Positions 9,472-17,092 of a stretch of DNA of 64,000 bases are shown here, one piece after another. The notes under the pieces are model-generated. The model was not told where the DNA came from. It did no database searches and worked only from the letters and a program-made list of their open reading frames with translations. The stretch covers positions 25,815 to 89,814 of the forward strand of contig WRLG01000010.1 of the NCBI GenBank assembly GCA_009777725.1. Direction: 5' to 3'. Position 1 is the first letter of the stretch. Each line of letters starts with the position of its first letter. The DNA comes from Oscillospiraceae bacterium. GTDB taxonomy: Bacteria; Bacillota; Clostridia; Oscillospirales; Ruminococcaceae. Both the position numbers and the translations under genes were made by a program.

Positions 9472-9494
9472 AATACTGCACAAACTTATAGTAT

Positions 9495-9516
9495 GGGTTG
9501 CAGTCCTGTGCAACCC
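9495..9516 (+). terminator. possible terminator hairpin after the lipoprotein gene
   Basis: GGGTTGCA and TGCAACCC form a perfect 8-bp stem with a 6-base loop, 24 bases after the stop. There is no T-run, so termination is uncertain. Confidence 0.4.
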
Positions 9517-9523
9517 GCAGGTA

Positions 9524-9551
9524 TTGACTTTTGGGGAAAACAGGGTATAAT
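9524..9551 (+). promoter_or_regulatory. promoter of pyrB
   Basis: TTGACT (9524-9529), 16-base spacer, TATAAT (9546-9551). The leader to the ATG at 9687 is about 130 nt. Confidence 0.65.
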
Positions 9552-9602
9552 AGGGAGTATTGCACTTGAATATTGAGATTGATAAATCAGAGTTAGCTTT
9601 GC

Positions 9603-9652
9603 TTAAAGGCTGGCTGTTAGAGCCTGTTTTGTAACAGCTTCCCAGGCTTTAA
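9603..9652 (+). promoter_or_regulatory. hairpin in the pyrB leader
   Basis: TTAAAG pairs with CTTTAA and CTGTTA with TAACAG, giving a long interrupted stem that ends about 20 bases before the AAGGAG of pyrB. I looked for a PyrR-binding AGAGAGG loop and did not find one. Role unknown. Confidence 0.4.
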
Positions 9653-9686
9653 GCCGATGACATTGACATTAAGGAGTAGATTAAGA

Positions 9687-10781
9687 ATGAGCTTTAACAC
9701 CCTTTCGCGCTTTACTAATCTGATTGACTTAAACGCCCTGCCCGTTGAGTGGTGGAAGGACGTTATTGACCTCGGCGTTAAAATCGCCGATAACCCCGAG
9801 CAGTACGCCCGCGCTTGCGAGGGCAGGATTATGGCGGCTTTATTCTACGAGCCTTCCACCAGAACACAGCTTTCTTTTCAAGCGGCTATGAAACGCTTAG
9901 GGGGGGCGGTAATCGGATTTGACAACCCGGAAACCTCATCGGTAGCCAAGGGCGAGGTTTTAAAGGATACCGCAAAGGTTGTTTCGGGATATTCCGACAT
10001 TATGGTTATGCGGCATAATATGGACGGCTCGGCTAAAGCCGCCGCCCTTTCCGCCGATTGCCCCATAATAAACGCAGGTGACGGGGGGCATCTTCACCCC
10101 ACTCAAACGCTGACCGATTTGCTGACGCTCCGCAAAGAAAAGGGGCGGATTAAAAACCTTGTAATAGGGATTTGCGGCGACCTTAAATACGGCAGAACAG
10201 TCCATTCCCTTTGCAAAGCCCTTGCCTGCTTCGAGGGTACGCGCTTTGTTTTTATATCAACGCCGGAATTGAGCATCCCCGCTTATATTAAGAGTATTAT
10301 AAATGAAAAGGGTTGCCCCTATAAGGAGGCAGACAGCATAGAGGCTGTTATCGGGGAGCTTGATATGCTTTATATGACACGGATACAAAAGGAGCGTTTT
10401 CCCTCCGCTAAGGAATATGAAAGTCAAATAGACGTATTTATTTTGGATGCCGAGAAGATGAAAAAGGCTAAGAGTGATTTGTGCGTGCTTCACCCGCTCC
10501 CACGGGTGGACGAGATTACATACGAGGTTGACAACGACCCCAGAGCGAAGTACTTCAAACAGGCGACATACGGCATGTATGCCAGAATGGCACTGATTAT
10601 CCGTATTTTGGAGAACCGCCACCCTGCGGTGCTTCTTGCGGGCAAGACTTACGATGGCGTGAATTGCCCTAATGAAAATTGCATTACCCAAAAAGAGTGC
10701 TACCTGCCTAAAAGCTTTGTTGACAGGGGTGGTTTCCTTGAATGTGAATATTGCGAACGAACGGCAGCCAAGCCCGGCTGA
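9687..10781 (+). CDS. pyrB: aspartate carbamoyltransferase with PyrI-type zinc finger
   Basis: Catalyses carbamoyl phosphate + aspartate to N-carbamoylaspartate in pyrimidine synthesis. Seen: the carbamoyl-phosphate site FYEPSTRTQLSF, HPTQTLTDLLT, and the aspartate-side LHPLPRVDEI. After the usual end of a catalytic chain there is a tail with CPNENC, about 20 residues, then CEYCE. This is the four-cysteine zinc pattern of the regulatory chain PyrI (CPNxNC...CxYC), but the PyrI nucleotide-binding domain is absent. 364 residues. The ATG at 9687 has AAGGAG ten bases upstream. addA starts inside its 3' end. Confidence 0.95.
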   Translation: MSFNTLSRFTNLIDLNALPVEWWKDVIDLGVKIADNPEQYARACEGRIMAALFYEPSTRTQLSFQAAMKRLGGAVIGFDNPETSSVAKGEVLKDTAKVVSGYSDIMVMRHNMDGSAKAAALSADCPIINAGDGGHLHPTQTLTDLLTLRKEKGRIKNLVIGICGDLKYGRTVHSLCKALACFEGTRFVFISTPELSIPAYIKSIINEKGCPYKEADSIEAVIGELDMLYMTRIQKERFPSAKEYESQIDVFILDAEKMKKAKSDLCVLHPLPRVDEITYEVDNDPRAKYFKQATYGMYARMALIIRILENRHPAVLLAGKTYDGVNCPNENCITQKECYLPKSFVDRGGFLECEYCERTAAKPG

Positions 10782-13700
10782 AAGGCAATGGACGGAAGAA
10801 CAGCTTGAGGCAATACAGTCGCGGCAAACGCCTATCATTGTTTCGGCGGCGGCGGGGAGCGGAAAAACATCTGTTCTGGTAGAACGCTTGCTTAGAATTA
10901 TATCCGATACCGAAAATAAAACACCCGCCGACAGAATTATAGTGGTCACATTTACAAACGATGCCGCCGCGCAGATGAAGCAAAGGCTCGCCGCTGCATT
11001 ATCAGAGAGCTTGGAGAAGAAGTCCGACGATTGGATTTGCCGCCAGCAGGCTTTGTTGCCGGCGGCTAAAATTTCAACAATACATTCCTTTTGCTTTGAC
11101 CTGCTCCGCGAGAATATTGAGGAGCTTTATGTGTCGGACGGCTTTCGCATACTTGCCGAAGCCGAAAACGATGTTTTAATAAGCGAGGCTTTAGATTGCG
11201 TTTTCGAGCGGCTTTATACCGAAGAGCCGATGCTTATGGAAACGCTTTGCGGCTTTTTTATCAACCCTGCCGGGGATGATGATTTATTGCGTAAAAATGT
11301 TTTATGCTTATATGAATTTTTACAGTCCGTGCCGTTTTACGAGGATTGGCTTGAATGGTGCTTATCAAATCAAAATAAAGAGCTTCTGGCGCGGGAATAT
11401 TTAAAAGCCGAAGCCGAGGGCTTGGGCAGGTGCTTTCACTATGCCGAATCTGCCCGCAGGCTCTGCGAGGAAATATATTCACCCGATATAAATAAAAATG
11501 TTAAAGCTTATGATATACTTCAAAACGAGGCGGCTTTCTTTTGGAACGCAAAGGAATCAAGCGGCATGAGCGAGACACTGATATTTGAGAGATTTCCCAA
11601 TAAGGATAAAGACCATGCAGAGCTTTGGGAAAAAATCACAAGCCTTCGTAAGACCTATAAGGCTATTTATACAACGCTTCAAAGCACCTCTTTCAGCCCC
11701 GCCGATATTGAGGACGATACGAAAAAGGTAAATGAAATTTTAAGCGGCATGACCCGTATAATCAGTATGCTTGACGAAGAACTGGCAGATACTAAAGCAA
11801 GGCTCAACGCATTAAGCTTTTCAGATGCGGAGCAGCTTACGGCGCGGCTGTTGGCGTATAAAAACGCAGACGGGGAGCTTGTGAGAACGCCGCTTGCTAA
11901 GGAGCTTTCCGAATACTATAAGGTAGTTATGGTAGATGAGTTTCAAGACTCAAACAACGCGCAGGAGATGATTTTCAGATTGCTTTCGGACGGTAATTTT
12001 TTCGCCGTAGGAGATGTAAAGCAGTCTATTTATCGTTTCAGACTTGCGAACCCAAGGCTGTTTCTGCGCGCGCTTGATAATCCCGATTATACTAAAATCA
12101 CGCTGAACGAGAATTTCAGAAGCAGTAAAGAAGCAATTGACTTTGTAAATTTCACCTTTGGCTTGCTTATGAGCCGCGCAGTAGGCGAGGTTGATTACGG
12201 AGCGGGGGAAGCTTTGGTTCAAGGCAAAAAATACCCGGAGGCTGACCGCGCTGTTGAAATTTTGCGTATCCGCCCTTGTCAAGCCAAGGGTGAGGGAGAG
12301 CAAGAGGGCGGCAGTGGTGACAATGAAGACATAGATGAAAATCAAGAGGAAGCAATCACCCAATCCGATATTGCCGAAGCATTGGGGGTTGCAAAAAAAA
12401 TAAGCTCTATGCTGGGTCGCGAGATGGTGTCGGACGGCGAAGCTTTGAGAAGATGCGCGCCGCGTGATTTTTGCATATTAACCAGAGGAAATGCCGCTCA
12501 TAAAGCTTACACCGACGCGCTTTCGCTTTACGGAATCAAATCAACGGGGGCTGAGCCGGAGGGTTATCTTAAAGCGAGGGAAATAAATATTCTTTTAAGC
12601 CTGCTTGCGGTAATCGACAATCCGCTTTTGGATTTGCCGCTTGTAACCGTGCTGCGCTCGCCTATGTTTTTGCTCAGCGATAATGATTTGGCGCGGCTTC
12701 GCATGATGTCTGCAGAGAGGACTGAGCCGCTTTATTTGGCTGTTGTTGCCGCGTGCTCGGACGGAGGAAACGACACGCTTTTTACAAAGCTTTCGTCTTT
12801 TGTTAAAACGCTCAGCTTGTTAAAGGTTCGCGCCGCTTCTCAAAGTCTTGACAGACTTATCAGGACAATTTACGACAGCACCGACTTCCTGTCGGCGGTT
12901 TCGGTTCAAAAGGATGGGGAGCGCAAAAAAGCCAACCTTCGCTTACTTTTGGAATATGCCAAGAGCTATGAGGAAAGCTCCGCAGGGGGTTTATCGGGGT
13001 TCTTGCGTTATCTGTCAAGCATGTCGGCTAAAGGCGGCGACTTGGCACTTGCTTCAAGCTCCGAGGCTCAAAACGCGGTAGCCGTTAAAACCATACATAA
13101 ATCCAAGGGGCTTGAATATCCCTTTGTATTTCTGTGCGGCACCTCCAAGCGGTTTAACCTGACGGATACCAAGCTGTCAATATGCTTTAGCCTTGATTAC
13201 GGCGCGGGTTTTATCATTCAAAACGGCAAAACGCTTCAAGCCTATGATTCGTTTCACAGGGCGATGATAAGGCGGATTAACCGCGCCGAGCTTATCAGCG
13301 AGGAGTTGCGGCTTTTGTATGTTGCGATGACGAGGGCTAAGGAGAGGCTTTTTATAAGTATTAACGAGGATGAGAAAACGCGGGAACTGTCAGATTCGGT
13401 TATGTCTGCTATAGAGGTATTCGGCGGCGTTACGGAAGAGGTTACGGCTAACGCAAAATCTATGCTTGAATGGATTCTTGCGGTATTGTCGCAGGGAGCT
13501 CCGGCGCGCGAGGTAAGGCTTGATTGCTCTGTTGAAGAACTTGCCGAAAAAGAGGAGCGCGCCGCCCGCTTTGACCCAGGGCAGGTTGAAGCTTTGCTTA
13601 AAAGGTTTGACTGCGAATATGATAAAACGCTGGCAAACACAGCCGCGAAGCTGACGATTACCGAAATTGCCAAACTGGAAAGCGATTTAAGCCGCCCCCT

Positions 13701-14289
13701 TGAACGTCCGTTTTTCGCATCGGGCATCAAAGGACTTAAGCCGACCGAAATCGGAGCGGCAACGCATACCTTTATGCAGTACGCCGATTTCACTAAAGCC
13801 GAGCTTAACGCTCAAGCCGAAGCGGAGCGGCTTGCCGATAACGGAATTTTAACCCAAGCAGAGACGGAAGCCTTAAATTACGGCAAAATCAAAGAGTTTT
13901 TCAACTCAAATATTTATACCCGAATCAAGAATTCCGAAAAAATATACAGGGAGGAAAAATTTCTTGTCGATTTATCAGAAATATCCCTTGACGAGAAGCC
14001 AGATTTATTGTATAATAATGGTATGCTTCAAGGGATTGCAGATTGCTTTTTTAAGGAATCGGATGGCTTTGTGCTAATCGACTATAAAACCGACCGCGCA
14101 AACGCCCAAATCTTAACGGCGCGCTACGAGCGGCAGCTTAAACTTTACGGAGCGGCAATTGAGCATATTTACGGAATTAGAATAAAAGAAACATACATTT
14201 ATTCCTTCGAGCTGGGAAAATCAATTCCAATCGAGCGGAATACCTGTAGTCAGGAGGTTTTTTCATGTCTGAAATCAGCAGGAGCGTAG
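10738..14289 (+). CDS. addA: ATP-dependent helicase/nuclease subunit A (AddA)
   Basis: A double-strand-break end-processing helicase-nuclease. Seen: UvrD-type motifs with Q motif WTEEQLEAI, Walker A AAAGSGKTSVL, VVTFTNDAAAQM, DEFQDSN, GDVKQSIYRFR, TIHKSKGLEYP and LLYVAMTRAKERL, then a C-terminal PD-(D/E)XK nuclease with GIADCFF and VLIDYKTD. About 1183 residues, near the family norm. The start is a TTG at 10738 with GGGGTGG five bases upstream, or a GTG at 10744; both lie within pyrB. addB, its usual upstream partner, is not next to it or anywhere in the window. The 3' end overlaps the next gene by 25 bases. Confidence 0.95.
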   Translation: MNVNIANERQPSPAERQWTEEQLEAIQSRQTPIIVSAAAGSGKTSVLVERLLRIISDTENKTPADRIIVVTFTNDAAAQMKQRLAAALSESLEKKSDDWICRQQALLPAAKISTIHSFCFDLLRENIEELYVSDGFRILAEAENDVLISEALDCVFERLYTEEPMLMETLCGFFINPAGDDDLLRKNVLCLYEFLQSVPFYEDWLEWCLSNQNKELLAREYLKAEAEGLGRCFHYAESARRLCEEIYSPDINKNVKAYDILQNEAAFFWNAKESSGMSETLIFERFPNKDKDHAELWEKITSLRKTYKAIYTTLQSTSFSPADIEDDTKKVNEILSGMTRIISMLDEELADTKARLNALSFSDAEQLTARLLAYKNADGELVRTPLAKELSEYYKVVMVDEFQDSNNAQEMIFRLLSDGNFFAVGDVKQSIYRFRLANPRLFLRALDNPDYTKITLNENFRSSKEAIDFVNFTFGLLMSRAVGEVDYGAGEALVQGKKYPEADRAVEILRIRPCQAKGEGEQEGGSGDNEDIDENQEEAITQSDIAEALGVAKKISSMLGREMVSDGEALRRCAPRDFCILTRGNAAHKAYTDALSLYGIKSTGAEPEGYLKAREINILLSLLAVIDNPLLDLPLVTVLRSPMFLLSDNDLARLRMMSAERTEPLYLAVVAACSDGGNDTLFTKLSSFVKTLSLLKVRAASQSLDRLIRTIYDSTDFLSAVSVQKDGERKKANLRLLLEYAKSYEESSAGGLSGFLRYLSSMSAKGGDLALASSSEAQNAVAVKTIHKSKGLEYPFVFLCGTSKRFNLTDTKLSICFSLDYGAGFIIQNGKTLQAYDSFHRAMIRRINRAELISEELRLLYVAMTRAKERLFISINEDEKTRELSDSVMSAIEVFGGVTEEVTANAKSMLEWILAVLSQGAPAREVRLDCSVEELAEKEERAARFDPGQVEALLKRFDCEYDKTLANTAAKLTITEIAKLESDLSRPLERPFFASGIKGLKPTEIGAATHTFMQYADFTKAELNAQAEAERLADNGILTQAETEALNYGKIKEFFNSNIYTRIKNSEKIYREEKFLVDLSEISLDEKPDLLYNNGMLQGIADCFFKESDGFVLIDYKTDRANAQILTARYERQLKLYGAAIEHIYGIRIKETYIYSFELGKSIPIERNTCSQEVFSCLKSAGA

Positions 14290-14696
14290 CGCAGGGCAAG
14301 AGCACTTCACAGGGTGCTAAACGCGTGGGGAATCCCGTCCTTATCGGCTGCATTTTCTTGGGAATCTGCATATTGATTTCCGGTCTCAATATCGGAGCGA
14401 GCATAAGCAAGCTTAATAAAACCGTTGGAGAGGCTGATTTTTCACCCTCTAATGTTTTCAGAGTGCCCTCCACTTTTGCCGTGGGGGATAAGAAGTATTT
14501 TAATGAAAGGGAAGCGGCGGCGTATCTTAACATATCCGATGCGAAAATGCTTGAATTAATTGAGAGCGGGCAGATAAGCGAATATGTCAAAACGGACACG
14601 GGCTACTCCGTTTCGGTAGATAAGCTTGACGAGTGGTTTGATAACGAAGCCTATCAAAACATGCTGAGAACCAGAGGGCTGACGGAGGATAGTTAG
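14265..14696 (+). CDS. membrane-anchored protein with excisionase-like helix-turn-helix
   Basis: 143 residues. A transmembrane helix (about residues 24-46, IGCIFLGICILISGLNIGAS) is followed by a linker and a C-terminal MerR/excisionase-type HTH_17 domain (about 80-135: FNEREAAAYLNISDAKMLEL, ESGQISEYVKTD, SVDKLDEWF). HTH_17 domains normally bind DNA with a GxIPxxR-like wing; here the wing is GQISEYVK. A tethered DNA-binding domain is uncommon. The ATG lies within addA with a strong AGGAGG site, so it is translationally linked. Function unknown. Confidence 0.7.
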   Translation: MSEISRSVAQGKSTSQGAKRVGNPVLIGCIFLGICILISGLNIGASISKLNKTVGEADFSPSNVFRVPSTFAVGDKKYFNEREAAAYLNISDAKMLELIESGQISEYVKTDTGYSVSVDKLDEWFDNEAYQNMLRTRGLTEDS

Positions 14697-14785
14697 GAAT
14701 TAATATTAGCGTGTCAGAATTTCTTCGGGAAGTTAGCAACGGAATTTGATGGTATTATATTGCCGCTGATTGGTGGTCTGAATTT

Positions 14786-15142
14786 ATGTTAAAAAAAGAA
14801 ATTACCGACCCAAAAGTTCTGGCGATTTCGGAGCGGGTTCTAAGGGCGGCAAAAGATGTTTTGGGGGATAAGCTGGTTCAAGTTTATCTTTACGGTTCAT
14901 ATGCGCGCGGGGATTATGATAGTGAATCGGATATTGATTTTTTGATTTTGGCTGATGTTCCGCAAGAGGAAGCGTGTCGGCAACGCAACTCGGTAAGTGA
15001 GCGGCTTGGGGATATTGATTTGGAATATGATTTGCTTGTTTCATATGGTGTTACAGCTAAATCGCTTTTTGAACAATGCGTTGCATTTTTGCCGTTTTAC
15101 AAAAATGTGAAGAAAGACGGGGTATTGCTTGGTGATTACTAA
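14786..15142 (+). CDS. MNT-type nucleotidyltransferase (MntA-like antitoxin)
   Basis: 118 residues with the minimal nucleotidyltransferase core: YLYGSYARGDYDSESDIDFL carries the GSxARG loop and the paired Asp metal ligands; a third acidic residue lies in DLEYDLLVS. In MntA/HepT toxin-antitoxin pairs this enzyme modifies and silences the HEPN toxin. The next gene, overlapping by 11 bases, is a HEPN protein, as expected. The ribosome site is weak. Confidence 0.85.
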   Translation: MLKKEITDPKVLAISERVLRAAKDVLGDKLVQVYLYGSYARGDYDSESDIDFLILADVPQEEACRQRNSVSERLGDIDLEYDLLVSYGVTAKSLFEQCVAFLPFYKNVKKDGVLLGDY

Positions 15143-15521
15143 ATTTGATTTGATGAAGCATAGAATTGTGCAGGCACATGAGTGTTTAGATTGTGCCGAA
15201 AGAGAGATGAAAGCCGATTCTTATTTAAATGCTGTAAATCGCTCGTATTATTGTGTTTTTCATGCCATGAGGGCAGTTCTTGCGATTGATGAGTTTGATT
15301 CTAAGAAACATTCGGGAGTTATTTCATACTTTCGACAAAATTATATAAAAACGGGCAAGTTTAGTGCAAAGTTTTCAAAAATAATCGGCGATGCTTTCAG
15401 AATTAGAAACGATAGTGATTATGAAGATTTTTATATTATTTCAAAACAAGAGGTTTTAGAACAAATTGAGAACGCGGGGCAGTTTCTCAAAGCTGTAGAG
15501 GATTATTTTAAAGTAGATTGA
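15132..15521 (+). CDS. HEPN-domain protein (HepT-like, UPF0332 type)
   Basis: About 129 residues, all helical. NAVNRSYYCVFHAMRAVL and KKHSGVISYFRQNYI are typical of UPF0332 HEPN proteins. The catalytic-motif region reads RIRNDSDYEDF: Arg-Asn is kept, but the usual histidine of RX4-6H is replaced by the DY form of this subfamily, so RNase activity is uncertain. Start GTG at 15132 with GGGG upstream, overlapping the MNT gene, which implies coupled translation and a toxin-antitoxin unit. An ATG at 15153 is the alternative start. Confidence 0.8.
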   Translation: MITKFDLMKHRIVQAHECLDCAEREMKADSYLNAVNRSYYCVFHAMRAVLAIDEFDSKKHSGVISYFRQNYIKTGKFSAKFSKIIGDAFRIRNDSDYEDFYIISKQEVLEQIENAGQFLKAVEDYFKVD

Positions 15522-15548
15522 TGTTATTGCGAAAGGAGCGTTCCTTAT

Positions 15549-16526
15549 ATGCCTTTTCCTGTTATATCTCCGGCGTTTTACAATGAGCTGGTCGAGGATG
15601 AAAAAATCAACCCCGAAAATGCTGATTATTGCGATGTTTACATATCAGCCGCCGCGCTTGAATATGTTATGTATCTAAGTGAGGTTAAGGTAGTAAAAAA
15701 GCTGATGGAATCCTCCGCGCCGCTTGAATTTAAGATGGCTTATCTAAGCGAAGAGCATGAAAAAACCGTGCTGCCCGTCAGCCATAAAATTATAAACGAA
15801 AATCCTGTAACCGAGTATTACTGGCAGATTAGGGTGCTTATGATGAATACTCTGCAAAACAGGAATTTTTCATTTGAAAAGCGGATGCTTTTGCTTAATT
15901 ACGCGCTGAAAAAAATAAACGGCATGGTAAGCAAAGACCAGCCGGAGCTTATTCCCGATTTTGTTAATGAATTCACGCGGATTAAGGACTATTCCGAAAC
16001 CCTTACCTATTTCAGCAGAGTTCGTTCCGCCGCAAAATTTTCACTGGCGGATGGGATTTCCTTGCTTAAATCACTATCCAAAAATGCGGGACGCAATTAC
16101 GGGGCTATTATGGAGGCAATATATAAAAACCTTGAAATAACGCCCGATACGCTTAATAAAATTAATTTTCAAAATTACCTGAAGCTTAGGGATTGCTTTA
16201 CGGAGGAGTATCTGCATAAAAAAGCGCACTATATCGAAAATATAATGGTAAATTATGTATGGACTTATTCTATACCGTTCGCTTGCCCCGGCAGGCTGTC
16301 CGTCTGGGATAATTATATATTTTTCTGCTCTTTATACAACGCCTTGAAAGTGCTTATAACCTGCTACATGCCGGGCAAAGCAAGTGAGGATTTTGCAAAC
16401 GCCATTGCCGAATTCGATAACGCTTTGCGGAAATCGGGCGGTAACCTTATAATAAAGCTGGTAGAAGCCGTTAAAAGCGCAGGGCAGGATAATAACGGCG
16501 ATTTGGCTATTTTGGCGATTAGTTAG
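15549..16526 (+). CDS. hypothetical protein, helical, 325 residues
   Basis: I do not recognise this protein. It is predicted to be mostly alpha-helical and soluble, with no signal peptide or clear membrane segment, and with one hydrophobic aromatic stretch (SVWDNYIFFCSLYNALKVLI). GAAAGGAG precedes the ATG. Codon use is like the neighbouring housekeeping genes, so it looks native. It follows the HEPN gene by 27 bases but differs from it in composition. Confidence 0.75.
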   Translation: MPFPVISPAFYNELVEDEKINPENADYCDVYISAAALEYVMYLSEVKVVKKLMESSAPLEFKMAYLSEEHEKTVLPVSHKIINENPVTEYYWQIRVLMMNTLQNRNFSFEKRMLLLNYALKKINGMVSKDQPELIPDFVNEFTRIKDYSETLTYFSRVRSAAKFSLADGISLLKSLSKNAGRNYGAIMEAIYKNLEITPDTLNKINFQNYLKLRDCFTEEYLHKKAHYIENIMVNYVWTYSIPFACPGRLSVWDNYIFFCSLYNALKVLITCYMPGKASEDFANAIAEFDNALRKSGGNLIIKLVEAVKSAGQDNNGDLAILAIS

Positions 16527-16591
16527 CAAAGGAATTCAGCTTTGATTGAGTGATTGTATAACGGCAATGCAGAAGCATAGCCAAGCGGTAG

Positions 16592-16936
16592 CTAATGATT
16601 CCCCCCAACCGCTTTCCCGTGCGCCAAATCATATAAACCATAAAGTCTTTGAACTCCGTTTTCAAGAAAGTAATAATGCGGGAAATAGGGTATAAGCAAC
16701 CCCAAGGTTAAAACAGCCGCCGCTAAAAAGCCTATGTTTTCCGTTGCGAAAAATATACCGAAGCTTATAAACATAGCTATGGCTACAAGAAACACCACTA
16801 AAAAATGAATTAACCGCTCATGCTGCATAAAGGAAATCTTTGTAAGGATTTCCTTTTCAAGAAGCGCGAAGTCCGTATCCTCGGCTTCAAGCTTTTCTAA
16901 TACATAAGCGATATACCTGCCGAAATAATCCTTCAT
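16592..16936 (-). CDS. small membrane protein with two transmembrane segments
   Basis: 114 residues: a charged N-terminal helix (EDTDFALLEKEILTKISF) followed by two membrane segments (about residues 45-66 and 71-90). The ATG at 16936 has AGGGGG just upstream and is preferred to one nine codons earlier. No known family recognised. A dispersed repeat lies immediately upstream. Confidence 0.65.
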   Translation of the reverse strand: MKDYFGRYIAYVLEKLEAEDTDFALLEKEILTKISFMQHERLIHFLVVFLVAIAMFISFGIFFATENIGFLAAAVLTLGLLIPYFPHYYFLENGVQRLYGLYDLAHGKAVGGNH

Positions 16937-16961
16937 AAAAACCCCCTGCTTTGCAATTAAC

Positions 16962-17092
16962 AATGAACAATTAAGGAGTTACGCCCTTGGCGTAACATTT
17001 TAATCCATTTAGCTTAACTATTATAAATCCGTCGGCGAAGCCGACACATTAATTGTTAATTGTTAATTTTCAATTGTTAATTGAAAAACCTA
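16962..17092 (+). repeat. dispersed AT-rich palindromic repeat, copy A
   Basis: Two short hairpins, TTACGCC/GGCGTAA and GTCGGC/GCCGAC, are enclosed by runs of TTAACAAT-like units that are inverted at the two ends. The core closely matches copy B at about 46290-46462, including GGAGTTACGCCC and CCGTCGGCGAAGCCGACACA. It fills the gap between a membrane-protein gene and the TIM-barrel/ligase gene. It resembles a non-autonomous mobile repeat (MITE or REP-like). Confidence 0.8.

Noticed and set aside
9551..9687. PyrR-type attenuator before pyrB
   Set aside because: There is a hairpin, but no AGAGAGG-type binding loop and no T-run terminator.
10257..10949. Minus-strand reading frame of 230 codons
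   Set aside because: Antisense to pyrB and addA, with no domain; a shadow of the coding strand.
13254..13793. Minus-strand reading frame of 179 codons
   Set aside because: Antisense shadow in the addA gene, Ser-rich low-complexity translation.
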